Below are positions 28,156-38,048 of a DNA stretch of 64,000 bases, in pieces. A program made the position numbers and the translations under genes. Location: positions 124,001 to 188,000 of the forward strand of contig JAEWQP010000011.1 in NCBI GenBank assembly GCA_023399155.1, read 5' to 3'. The notes beneath the pieces were generated by a model. That model made no database searches and was not told the origin of the DNA. It saw only the letters and a program-made list of their open reading frames with translations. The first letter of the stretch is position 1. Every line of letters begins with the position of its first letter. This stretch comes from Verrucomicrobiota bacterium (GTDB taxonomy: Bacteria > Verrucomicrobiota > Verrucomicrobiia > Opitutales > Opitutaceae).

Positions 28156-29090
28156 CCGCCATCGGGGCTCATCCGGGTTCGCGACGCGCGTTGCGGCAGA
28201 CCTTCTGGATCACGGTCGCCGCGCTCACGCTCTACGTGGGTGCGCGCAGCCTGCCGGTGGGGCGGGGCGACCTGCACTACACGGACTTCGCGGCCGGCGC
28301 GTCGGGTGGGCTCGAGCTCTGCGCGCCGGGAGGCCCGCAATTCGTACCCGTCGACCGAGTCGCCTCGCCGGTGACGATGAAGGTGCGCGCGGAAGGGGAG
28401 GCTCCGCTGCGTATCGGATCGGCCGCGACGCTCCACCTGGTGTTGACCACAGCGAGTGGTAAACCTGTGACCGAGGACGACCTGCTGGTCGTGCACACCC
28501 AGAAGTTCCACCTGCTCGCGGTGGATCCAGCCCTGCGCGATTATCAGCATCTCCATCCGGTCGCGACGGCGCGGCCCGGCGAATACGCCGTGGAGTTCAC
28601 GCCCGCGGGCGCGGGCGAGTACCGCTTCTTCGCCGACTTCACGCCACGGTCGACCGGTCGTGCGCTTTACGCAGGCGCGCGCGTGGCGGTGGCGGGAGCG
28701 GACGCGTTGGAACATGGCAAAGCTGCCGCCATCGACGAGACACGGACGTCCGTCGTGGAGGGTTATCGCTTCGACCTCGGCCTCACGCCCGCCGTGCTGC
28801 GGATCAACGAGATGGCCGAGCTCAGCCTCGACGTGCGCTCACCCGACGGATCGCCCGCGCGGCTCGAGGAGATCATGGGCGCGCACGCGCATGTCGTGGC
28901 TTTTGACCTGGGCCGGACGGGTTTTGCCCACCTGCATCCGCTCGCCACCCGCGGCGCGGCGCAAGATTCGAAAGCGGCGCTGCGCTTCGAACTCAATCTT
29001 CCCGATCCCGGCACCTACCGCCTGTGGGCGCAGGTGAAGATCGATGGCCGTGAACTCTTCGCCCCGTTCACGCTGCAAGCGCGACCCTGA
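28152..29090 (+). CDS. exported His-rich beta protein, probable copper-related
   Basis: A 312-residue protein with one N-terminal membrane or signal segment (about 16-34). The rest looks like two beta-sandwich domains (about 70-180 and 195-310). Histidines cluster in repeated contexts: VHTQKFHLLAVDPALRDYQHLHPV, GAHAHVVAFDL and FAHLHPLA. I do not recognise a formal family name; the QHLHP/AHLHP signature occurs in proteins next to copper or metal efflux genes. Its start overlaps the stop of the CusF-Sco gene (ATGA), so joint production and a role in copper handling are inferred. Confidence 0.7.
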   Translation: MTAIGAHPGSRRALRQTFWITVAALTLYVGARSLPVGRGDLHYTDFAAGASGGLELCAPGGPQFVPVDRVASPVTMKVRAEGEAPLRIGSAATLHLVLTTASGKPVTEDDLLVVHTQKFHLLAVDPALRDYQHLHPVATARPGEYAVEFTPAGAGEYRFFADFTPRSTGRALYAGARVAVAGADALEHGKAAAIDETRTSVVEGYRFDLGLTPAVLRINEMAELSLDVRSPDGSPARLEEIMGAHAHVVAFDLGRTGFAHLHPLATRGAAQDSKAALRFELNLPDPGTYRLWAQVKIDGRELFAPFTLQARP

Positions 29091-29165
29091 CCGAGTGTCG
29101 GGTGCGAGTCAGCCGGGTCCTATCGAACGGTGGAGCGCTAGGGCCGGTGAAGGTGGCGCGCGATT

Positions 29166-29250
29166 GGTCGGGTTCGCTGCGCGACCGGTCTTGTCGGCAG
29201 CGGCGCGGCCTCGGAACCGAGCGCGCCGGAGTTGCAGAGGTTTTGGCCGC
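29166..29250. repeat. interspersed repeat element, copy 2 (inverted)
   Basis: Bases 29179-29198 are the exact reverse complement of 16376-16395, and the following GGCGCGGCCTCGG-ACCGAGCGCGCC continues the match. It lies in the 361-base gap 29091-29451, which otherwise contains only the terminator at 29382-29412. Confidence 0.6.
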
Positions 29251-29381
29251 CGTCTTCGGGCAGGGATCGCGCGAAGACGCCAACGCGCCAAGGGTTGAGC
29301 CAAACCGCGCCGGTTCGCGAAGGGCGGGACGTTTTCCGTAGGCGAACAACGTGCGCGGAGATCGCAGTGCCCCAAAACGCC

Positions 29382-29412
29382 GAAGCCGCCGCGGGAATCC
29401 CGCGGCGGCTTC
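29382..29412 (-). terminator. strong terminator of the export-protein transcript
   Basis: A perfect 14-base stem (GAAGCCGCCGCGGG / CCCGCGGCGGCTTC) with a 3-base loop. On the minus strand it is followed by GGCGTTTTGGGG. It lies 40 bases beyond the minus-strand stop at 29452. Confidence 0.85.
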
Positions 29413-29451
29413 GTGTGAGGGCGCTGCGTGTCGGCGTCCGATCTGACAAAC

Positions 29452-30057
29452 TCAGAGGATCCGGCCGGGCACGATGATCATGTCGCCCTGCCGCAGCTGG
29501 GGATTCTCGTCGCTCCTGCCATCCATCACGCGGTTCAGGTCGATCGTGAAGGAGCGGACCTTTCCGCTTTCCATGCGCATGAGGCGGACCTTGCCCAGGT
29601 TCACCGTGCCATCGGCGAAACCTGCGGCCATCACGGCTTCCAGCAAGGTGACGGGGCGGTCGAATTCCAGCCGCCCGTTTGTCCCTACCGAACCGTTCAT
29701 GTAGACGAAGAACGAGCGCGACATGAGCCGCACGGTCACCTCCTTGGAAACCAGCTGGCTGGCGTAGAGCTCCACGAGGCGCTCCTGAAACTGCAGCGGC
29801 GTGAGGCCGACCGGGCTGATCTCGCCGATGAGATCGAGCGTGATGCGACCGTCGGTGCGGATGCGCTGCTGGGTGTTGAGGCTGGGGGCGCCCGGGAAGG
29901 TGATCTGGAGTTCATCGCCCTCGCGGAGGATGATCGGCTCGGCCTCCGCCTCCGGGGCGGCCGGCTTCTGGGCGGGGGCGGCCGGGGCTGAGGTGAGGCC
30001 GGCCAGGATCGCCGCCGTCGCGATGAGCAGGCGCAGGGTGAAATGTGGTGAGGTCAT
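29452..30057 (-). CDS. polysaccharide export protein of the PEP-CTERM-associated type (Wza-like)
   Basis: A 201-residue protein with a signal peptide (about 1-27). The Poly_export domain (about 42-120; LREGDELQITFPGAPSLNTQQRIRTDGRITLDLIGEI) is followed by a soluble-ligand-binding beta-grasp (SLBB) domain (about 125-195; VYMNGSV...VTLLEAVMAAGF, RQGDMIIVPGRIL). It should form or feed the outer-membrane channel for an exopolysaccharide. The short length fits the export proteins found with exosortase loci. It follows PrsR on the same strand after 130 bases. There is no lipobox. Confidence 0.85.
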   Translation of the reverse strand: MTSPHFTLRLLIATAAILAGLTSAPAAPAQKPAAPEAEAEPIILREGDELQITFPGAPSLNTQQRIRTDGRITLDLIGEISPVGLTPLQFQERLVELYASQLVSKEVTVRLMSRSFFVYMNGSVGTNGRLEFDRPVTLLEAVMAAGFADGTVNLGKVRLMRMESGKVRSFTIDLNRVMDGRSDENPQLRQGDMIIVPGRIL

Positions 30058-30187
30058 GGATTCGAAAGGGATCTGGGCAGACTTCGGCAGGACGGGGAAG
30101 GGGAAAGTCGTGGGTGCGGGCGGGGAGGGTTGGCTCGGGTGCCGACCATGGCGGCCAGCCAGCCGCGACACGCAGCCGGCGGGCGGG

Positions 30188-31555
<1,368 letters not shown>

Positions 31556-31762
31556 CGGGGGTATGTTCATCGATTCAGGGGTGGAAAGTCGAAGGTCAAA
31601 GGCCATCGGGAGGCGCTGGGCGTTGCGTCAGGTTTTCTCCGATGCGCGCATAAACGGCCTCCGGCCGGTGCCCGCGCGGGATGGACATGCGTCGCAGGCG
31701 ACTGGGCCCGCCGCGCGCCCGGACGACGTTTCCGATCGCCGGGCCGCGGACGCTCCGGAACC

Positions 31763-33871
31763 TCAGGCGCGCGGGAGCGGGAGGACGACCTCGAAGGTCG
31801 AGCCCCGGCCGGGCTCGCTCTGCACGTCGATGCGCCCGCCGTGCGCCTCCATGATCATCTTGCTCTGGAACATGCCGATGCCCAGGCCGCGCTTCTTCGT
31901 TGTCTGAAATGGTCGGAACAGCGAACGCCGGACGAACTCCGGGGACATGCCGCAGCCGGTGTCCGCGACGGAGATCACGGCCGTTCTGTCGCGCTGCAGG
32001 GTCGCCACGCGCACGCGACCGCCCGGCGGTGTCGCCTCCCGGGCGTTGATCACCAGGTTCGTGACGACCTTGAGCAACTGATCGGGGTCGGCGGGCACCA
32101 GGGGCAGCGTTCCCGGCTCCTGGTCGAGCACCTGCGGCGCACCCGGCGGCCAATCCCGCACGGCCTGGGCGACGATCGCATTCAAGTCGGTGGGGACCGG
32201 CTGGATCGCCAGCCCCCCGCGCAGCGTGCTCAGCTTGCCGATGAGCCCGTTGATGTGGTCGACGGTCCGGCCGCAGCTCTTGATCGCGTCCTCGCGGAAC
32301 TCGGGGTCCTGAAAATGCTCGGGCAGGTTCTGAAGAAGCAGCGAGAGGGTGTTGGCCGCGTTCTTCAGGTCGTGCACGAAGAACGTCGCCATCGCCTGGA
32401 AGGCCTCGAACTCGCGGGTCTGCGCGAGCCGTTCCGACAGCTGCACGCTCAGCAGCGCGGAGGCGACATGGTCTCCGATGCAACGGAACATGTCGTAGTC
32501 GTGCGGCGCATACGGCAGCCCTCCCACGCGGTCGCCCATCGTGATCGCACCCACGATCGTGCCGCGCGCGACGAGCGGGACGCAGAGGCGGTGGCCGCCA
32601 TCCGGGAACTGCCGTGCGTGGTGCGCCCGCAGGTCGTCGGCGCCGGGCATGTCGGTCTCCTCAAGATCGACCGGCTCCGGGTGCCCCTCGAGGTGGGCGA
32701 GCGGCGCGGCAAAGCCCTCGATGCGGGACTGCTCGGCGTCGACCGCCGCCTGGTCGATCAACGTCGAGGCGGCGAGCACGAGGCGGTCGCGCCGGTCGTT
32801 CGCGAGCCAGAGCGTGACCGATTTGATCTCGAAGTTGGACGCGATGAGCGTCACCGCCGAACGCGCGATGGCGGACTGGTCCGCGCCCGCTGCCATCCCC
32901 TCGGCGAAGCGCTGCCACATCGTCCGGTAGTCGAAGAGCGGCCGCTGGAAATGGCGGCTGACGAACTGGCGCAGGCTGAGCCGCGCGCGGTCGGACTGGA
33001 GGATCACGGCCAGGCCGACCAGGCCGAGGAACACGACGAGGGCGCGTACCGGAAACGTGGAGTCACCGCCGAGGAAGGCCACGAAGCGCGCGAGCAGGCC
33101 GACGATCACCAGGTAGGCGCCGGCGAGGACGAGCGTGATCGAGCCGTAGAGCGCGGAATGCGAGGGATGCAGGTCGATCGAGAACTGGCCGGGGCGCAGG
33201 AAGGAGCGGGCGATGCACAGGCACGCGACCAGCAGCGCAACCGACCGGATCGCCTGCATGCTCGTGCTGGTGCCGTGAAAGAGCACCGACTGCGTGCTCA
33301 TGTAGAACTGGACGGAGTTCAGGACCGCGATGCCGAGGAGCATGAACTTGATGCGCCAGCGCATCGTGCCCACGGAGGCCCGGTAGGTCCGCTCCAGGTT
33401 CATCGTGATCGTGATCATGCTCACGAGGATGTAGCCATGGAGCACCACGCCCGCGAAGCCCAGCTCGACGGCCGCCGGGTACCCCGCGCCGGGATGGTGC
33501 ACCGCCGTGACGAGATGCTCCGTCCAGAGCAGCATGATCGCGCTCGGGAGAAGGATCGATCCCGCGAGGGCCCAGCGCCACCGGCGGATGAACTCCCCGG
33601 CGTTGCCCCGTGAATACACGAGGCTGAACAGCAGCCAGGGCGCCGGCATGAACGCCAGGGTGACCATGGTCCAGATCTGCGCCTGGTGCATGGCTGTCGC
33701 CGAGACGGCGCCGTTGGTCCAGGCGTCGCAGCCACTGCGCGCCGCGAGCAGACCCATGCCCACGGCAAAAGCCCACTGCGCGATCGACTGGCGGCGGCGA
33801 AATACCGCCACCAGCGCAAGCGCGCTGCACGCGATCGCATTGATCAGGGCGAGTTCGTAGGTGAAGGACAT
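31763..33871 (-). CDS. prsK: PEP-CTERM system membrane histidine kinase PrsK
   Basis: A 702-residue protein. The N-terminal third (about 1-290) is a bundle of about nine to ten transmembrane helices; a GAF-type domain follows (about 320-470), then a kinase core with H-box FFVHDLKNAANTL (the HDLKN motif typical of PrsK), N-box NLVINAREAT, G1 DTGCGM and G2 GLGIGMFQSKMIMEAHGG. Length is close to the PrsK family. It should phosphorylate PrsR, encoded 207 bases downstream. The signal is unknown. Confidence 0.9.
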   Translation of the reverse strand: MSFTYELALINAIACSALALVAVFRRRQSIAQWAFAVGMGLLAARSGCDAWTNGAVSATAMHQAQIWTMVTLAFMPAPWLLFSLVYSRGNAGEFIRRWRWALAGSILLPSAIMLLWTEHLVTAVHHPGAGYPAAVELGFAGVVLHGYILVSMITITMNLERTYRASVGTMRWRIKFMLLGIAVLNSVQFYMSTQSVLFHGTSTSMQAIRSVALLVACLCIARSFLRPGQFSIDLHPSHSALYGSITLVLAGAYLVIVGLLARFVAFLGGDSTFPVRALVVFLGLVGLAVILQSDRARLSLRQFVSRHFQRPLFDYRTMWQRFAEGMAAGADQSAIARSAVTLIASNFEIKSVTLWLANDRRDRLVLAASTLIDQAAVDAEQSRIEGFAAPLAHLEGHPEPVDLEETDMPGADDLRAHHARQFPDGGHRLCVPLVARGTIVGAITMGDRVGGLPYAPHDYDMFRCIGDHVASALLSVQLSERLAQTREFEAFQAMATFFVHDLKNAANTLSLLLQNLPEHFQDPEFREDAIKSCGRTVDHINGLIGKLSTLRGGLAIQPVPTDLNAIVAQAVRDWPPGAPQVLDQEPGTLPLVPADPDQLLKVVTNLVINAREATPPGGRVRVATLQRDRTAVISVADTGCGMSPEFVRRSLFRPFQTTKKRGLGIGMFQSKMIMEAHGGRIDVQSEPGRGSTFEVVLPLPRA

Positions 33872-33891
33872 GCGCGTGGCCGGGCGGTGAT

Positions 33892-34205
33892 GGAGGACGG
33901 AGGACCGAGAACGGAGGACTGAGGACGGACGACAGCGGCTACGAACCGCGACAGAAGGAGCCGGATTTCGACATCATGGCGCCCAGCTTCCGCCCGATAC
34001 GCCGCGATTTCTCAGTAAGAGTGGCATGAGAGTCGGAGGACAGGTAGCCGCACGCGAGCGCCGTCGTGAGCCAGTGCTCCGTTTCAGCCAACTCCCCATC
34101 TGCATCGGTCCCGACGCCCAGTCGGTGGCTTCTCCGAGGTTTTCTGTCGTCCGACCTCCCGTTCTGTCCGCGGTGCTCCGTCCTTGGTCCTCAGTTCTCG
34201 GTCTT
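33892..34205. repeat. inverted pair of GGAGGAC/GAGAAC repeats around the prsK-prsT gap
   Basis: The left arm (33892-33935) is built of GGAGGACGGAGGACCGAGAAC units; the right arm (34145-34205) carries the inverted version, with shared cores such as CGGACGACAG and GACCGAGAAC. The right arm contains the last codons and the stop of prsT. The 319-base gap between prsT and prsK shows no other feature. Confidence 0.7.
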
Positions 34206-37200
34206 CAACGCCGCCTGCGCCGCGTCGGCGGCCTCGCCGGAGAGTCCGAGTTCGAGGGCGCGGCGCAGGGAGGCGCGGCTGCGGTCCTTCTCGCCGAGTT
34301 CCTTCTGGGTCAGGCCCAGCATGTAGTGAACTTCCGGTGACGCAGTCGGCGCGCGGCCGGCTTCCGCCAGCAGCGTCGCCGCACGTGGAAACTCGCCGCG
34401 CCGGAAATGGATCGTCCCGAGCGCCGCCGCGATTTCCGGATCGTTGGGCAGCAACTCGCGGGCCTTGCTGGCGGCGGCGAATGCGGCCTGGGTCGGCGGG
34501 TTGTCGCGAGCGAGGAGCACGGCCCGGCGCTTGAGCGCCGGCGTGAATCGTGGGTGTGCCTCGAGCGCCTTTTCATAGGCGGCGAGGGCTCCCGCAGCGT
34601 CCCCGCGCTGTTCCAGATCCGCCGCGGCGACCATGAGCGCAGGCACGTCGGTGGGCGAGCGCGCCAGGACCTCCTGGGCCACGCGAACGGTTTCAGCCGG
34701 GAGGGGCGCGGCGGAGCCGGCGCCGACCAGCGTCACGAACCGACCGGCGTCTTGCGCCCGAGGCGCGTCGGGAGCGAGTTGCACCGCGTGGCGCATGGCG
34801 GCGAGCGCCTCATCGACGCTGCCGACGGCGTACGCGGCACGCGCGAGATCGGCATGGACCGGCGCCGCGGAGGGCGACCGGCGCGCGGCGTCGCGCAGCA
34901 GGCTCGCTGCCCAGCCGTGATCGCCGCTGGCAAAGGCCGCACGCCCCAGCGTATGCAGGACAGCCGGATCCTCCGGGGCGGCCTTGTAGGCCTCCTTCGC
35001 CAGCTCAAAGGCGCGGGCTAGGCCGTCCTGCTGGCGGAGCAGGAAATCGGCAAGATGGATCATGGCCGTCGGGTTCTGAGGATGGGCCTTGAGCACCGCC
35101 TCAAACGCGGCGAGGGCCGCGGCACCTTCGCCGCGCTGGGCGAGGATGGAGCCGAGGCGTGACTGGGCGATGGGATCGTCGGGCGCCGCGGCGATGCGTT
35201 CGCGAAGCATCGCGACGGTCGCGTCGTCAGAGGCCGTCATGTCGATATTGAGGATGCCGAGATGCTCGGCCGCCCGGGCCTTTCCGGGAAACTCCGCGGA
35301 GGACTGCGCCGCCGCGGTGAGGGCGGCGCGGGCGCCGGCTTCGTCGCTCATCATGTAACGCGCCATCCCGACGTGATACTGCACCTCCGCGTTGTCGCCC
35401 AGTTTCGCGGCGCTTTCCGAAAGGACGGTCAATGCCCAGGGATACTCGCGGCGCTGGAACAGGATCCAGCCGAACGTATCCAGCGCGATGGGATCGTTGG
35501 GGCGCAGCTGCCGGGCCTTGTTGGCGAGTTCGTAGGCCCTATCGAGCTCCCCGAAGTGCTCGGAGCAGAGATAGGCGAGGTTGTTCAGCGCCGGGACGAA
35601 GCTGGGATTGGCCAGCAGGAGTTTTTCGTAGGCCTCGGCCGCCGCCTTCAGCTCGCCTTTCTGCTGCTGCAGGATGCCGATCAGCATCAGCGTGGAGACG
35701 TCGCGGGGATTTTTCGCCGTGGCGGTCTGAAGGTTGGCAAGCGCCTCGTCCTCGTGGTTGCGGTTCAAATACAGCTGGGCCAGCAGCATGTAAGGCGCGG
35801 CCGCCTCCGGGTTGGCCTCGATCGCGCGCTTGAGCGTCGACTCGGCCTGGGCGGTGTCGTTCTGCGCGACGAAGACGCGGGCCAGGAGAATCAGGGCCTC
35901 GACGTTGCCCGGATGCGCGGCCACGTGGGCCTGGGCGCGGCGGTGTGCGGCCGCGGTGTCGTTCTGGGCGAGGTCGAGCCCGACGAGCTGCTCGAGGGCC
36001 GTGGTGAAATCGGGACGGATCGCGAGCGCCTCCTCGAAGGAGCGACGCGCCTCGACGGGCCGCCCGAGCTGGGCGAAGAGCGTGCCGGCGAAGAAACGCA
36101 GCTGGGGATCGCGCGGCGAGGTCTCGATGGCCTCGCGGTAAACCTGCAGCGCCTCGCTGACCTGGCCGCGGGCGCGGAGAGCGTCGGCCAGCAGCACCTT
36201 GGCGCGAGCGAGCCCGGGCTGCTTCTTGAGGACGTCCCGCAGCGCGGGAATCGCGCCGGCGGAATCGCCCGCCCGCAACTGCAACGCGGCGCGCAGGATG
36301 ATGGCCTCGGCATGGTCGGGTGCGAGCTGGATCGCGCGGTTGAGGCTGGCATTGGCGCGGGTCGTGTCGTTGGCCGCCACATACGCCGAGGCGAGCATGT
36401 AGTGCATGGGCGCGGCCTCCGGGAATTTCGCGGTCAACTTCTCCAGCACCTCGATGGCGCGCGTGTTTTCCCCGCGGGTGATGTGGATGCGTGCCTGGAT
36501 CAACGCCGCCTCGGGGTGGTCGGGATCGCGCGCGAGCACGCCGGCGACGATCTTCTGGGCCGCCTCGTGCTGACCGGCGGCCGCGGAAACCTCGGCGAGC
36601 AGGAGCGAGGCGGGAAGGTAGTCGGGTGCGGCCTGGACGAGGGCCTCGAGCGTCTCACGGGCCGCCACCTGGTTGCCCCGGCCGAGCTGGAACTGGGCGA
36701 CGGCGAGACGCCGCGGGGAGCGCACCGGCGAAAGCTCGGCCGCGGTCTTGAGCGCGGCCTCGGCGGCATCGGGTTCGTTCCGGATCAGGTGAACGGTCGC
36801 CTGCAGCGAATGGGCGGAGGCGAACTTCGGATCGCGCTCGAGCGCCTGCGCGGCATGGGTCGCCGCTTCGTCGCGCTTGTTCTCACGCAGGCTCAGCATC
36901 GCGAGCGCGACGTGTGCCGCCGCGGTGTCGGCGGTGAGAAGGCTGCGTGCCTCGGCGATCTCCTCCGGTGTGGTGGAGGTTTCCGCCAGGATCTGCATCG
37001 CATCGCCGTCGCCCGGGCGTCGCCCGAGAACGAACAACACCTCGGTGCGCGCGTCGGCTGCGCGTCCCAGCGCGGCGAATACGCGGGCCAGCCGGATGCG
37101 CGCGTCGAGGTCGTCGGGAACGAGGTCGCGGGCGGCCAGGAGGCGCGGGGCGGCCTTGGTCAGGCTGCCCTGGTCTAGGTAGAGCGAGCCGAGCCCGGCG

Positions 37201-37406
37201 ATCGCAGGGCCGCTGCGCGGATCGAGTCGCTGCGCATTGAGAAATTCGATCTCGGCGGCCTCGTACTGGCCCGAAGCCATGTACTTGTGACCGTTGGCCA
37301 CGTGTCGTTCGAGCTTGGCCTTGGGTGAGCAGCCGGAGAAGGCGGCCGCCGCGACGAGGGCAATGAGCCCGACAATACAGAGCTTGCTAGGGAGCGATAC
37401 ATTCAT
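34191..37406 (-). CDS. prsT: very long TPR lipoprotein PrsT of the PEP-CTERM system
   Basis: A 1071-residue lipoprotein (lipobox AAFSGC, Cys at about 25) made almost wholly of about 25-28 tetratricopeptide repeats (for example YEAAEIEFLNAQRLDPRSGPAIAGLGSLYLDQGS). Family members in exosortase loci are about 900 residues, so this one is extended. It should be attached to the outer or inner membrane on the periplasmic side and scaffold polysaccharide export or PEP-CTERM protein assembly. The ATG at 37404-37406 directly precedes the signal peptide. The last residues (KTEN) and stop lie inside a GGAGGAC-type repeat. Confidence 0.88.
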   Translation of the reverse strand: MNVSLPSKLCIVGLIALVAAAAFSGCSPKAKLERHVANGHKYMASGQYEAAEIEFLNAQRLDPRSGPAIAGLGSLYLDQGSLTKAAPRLLAARDLVPDDLDARIRLARVFAALGRAADARTEVLFVLGRRPGDGDAMQILAETSTTPEEIAEARSLLTADTAAAHVALAMLSLRENKRDEAATHAAQALERDPKFASAHSLQATVHLIRNEPDAAEAALKTAAELSPVRSPRRLAVAQFQLGRGNQVAARETLEALVQAAPDYLPASLLLAEVSAAAGQHEAAQKIVAGVLARDPDHPEAALIQARIHITRGENTRAIEVLEKLTAKFPEAAPMHYMLASAYVAANDTTRANASLNRAIQLAPDHAEAIILRAALQLRAGDSAGAIPALRDVLKKQPGLARAKVLLADALRARGQVSEALQVYREAIETSPRDPQLRFFAGTLFAQLGRPVEARRSFEEALAIRPDFTTALEQLVGLDLAQNDTAAAHRRAQAHVAAHPGNVEALILLARVFVAQNDTAQAESTLKRAIEANPEAAAPYMLLAQLYLNRNHEDEALANLQTATAKNPRDVSTLMLIGILQQQKGELKAAAEAYEKLLLANPSFVPALNNLAYLCSEHFGELDRAYELANKARQLRPNDPIALDTFGWILFQRREYPWALTVLSESAAKLGDNAEVQYHVGMARYMMSDEAGARAALTAAAQSSAEFPGKARAAEHLGILNIDMTASDDATVAMLRERIAAAPDDPIAQSRLGSILAQRGEGAAALAAFEAVLKAHPQNPTAMIHLADFLLRQQDGLARAFELAKEAYKAAPEDPAVLHTLGRAAFASGDHGWAASLLRDAARRSPSAAPVHADLARAAYAVGSVDEALAAMRHAVQLAPDAPRAQDAGRFVTLVGAGSAAPLPAETVRVAQEVLARSPTDVPALMVAAADLEQRGDAAGALAAYEKALEAHPRFTPALKRRAVLLARDNPPTQAAFAAASKARELLPNDPEIAAALGTIHFRRGEFPRAATLLAEAGRAPTASPEVHYMLGLTQKELGEKDRSRASLRRALELGLSGEAADAAQAALKTEN

Positions 37407-37506
37407 GTCGGAAAAGGGTCGGGGAGGTCGGTCGAGCATTTCGGATCTCCTATCGAAGGTCGAACCGATTGGAATGACGACGGCGCACGGCGTCGCTAGC
37501 TGCCAG

Positions 37507-38048
37507 GAGGGCAACAACGGATAACCCGTGGTCCAGTGGTCCTGTGGTCCAGTAGTCCTGTGGTCCTGTAGTCCTTCGTTCCCGCCGCGAGGGCGGTTAT
37601 CAGGTATCGGTGATCAGTTATGAGTTACCAGTTACCACTTATCAGTTATCAGCTACCGGTTACCGGTTGCTCGCCGGCCGGCTGACCCCCCGTTGACCCA
37701 ACAACGGATAACGATTAACGATTAACCAAAAACTCCGGTCCGTGGTCCAGTTGTCCCGTGGTCCAGTAGTCCCGTGGTCCGTTGTCCAGTAGTCCAGTAG
37801 TCCTGTGGTCCTGTGGTCCCTCACCCCGTGGTCCCGCCGCGAGGGCGGTTATCAGTTACCGGTTACCGGTTATTCGCCGGCGCTGTACTCCGCCGATAAC
37901 CCACAACGGATAACGATTAACCAACAACTCGTGGTCCAGTAGTCCCCTGGTCCAGTGGTCCAGTAGTCCCGTGGTCCTGTAGTCCTTTCTCCCCCTGGTC
38001 CAGTGGTCCCGTGGTCCGTTGTCCCGTGGTCCCGTTGTCCTGTGGTCC
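37507..38048. repeat. composite short tandem repeat block B (AGTTATC / GATTAACC / GTGGTCC units)
   Basis: About 540 bases with the plan of block A: GTGGTCC/GTAGTCC octamers, CGCGAGGGCG, GTTATCAGTTACC heptamers, a GC-rich spacer (CTCGCCGGC), then GATAACGATTAACC units and again GTGGTCC/CAGTAGTCC octamers. Two full superunits and a longer octamer tail are visible. The octamer tail is translated as the last 43 residues of the exosortase. The block separates prsT from the exosortase gene. Confidence 0.9.

Noticed and set aside
35262..37178. A 638-codon plus-strand frame opposite prsT
   Set aside because: It mirrors the repeated TPR coding sequence; no domain or signal is recognisable.
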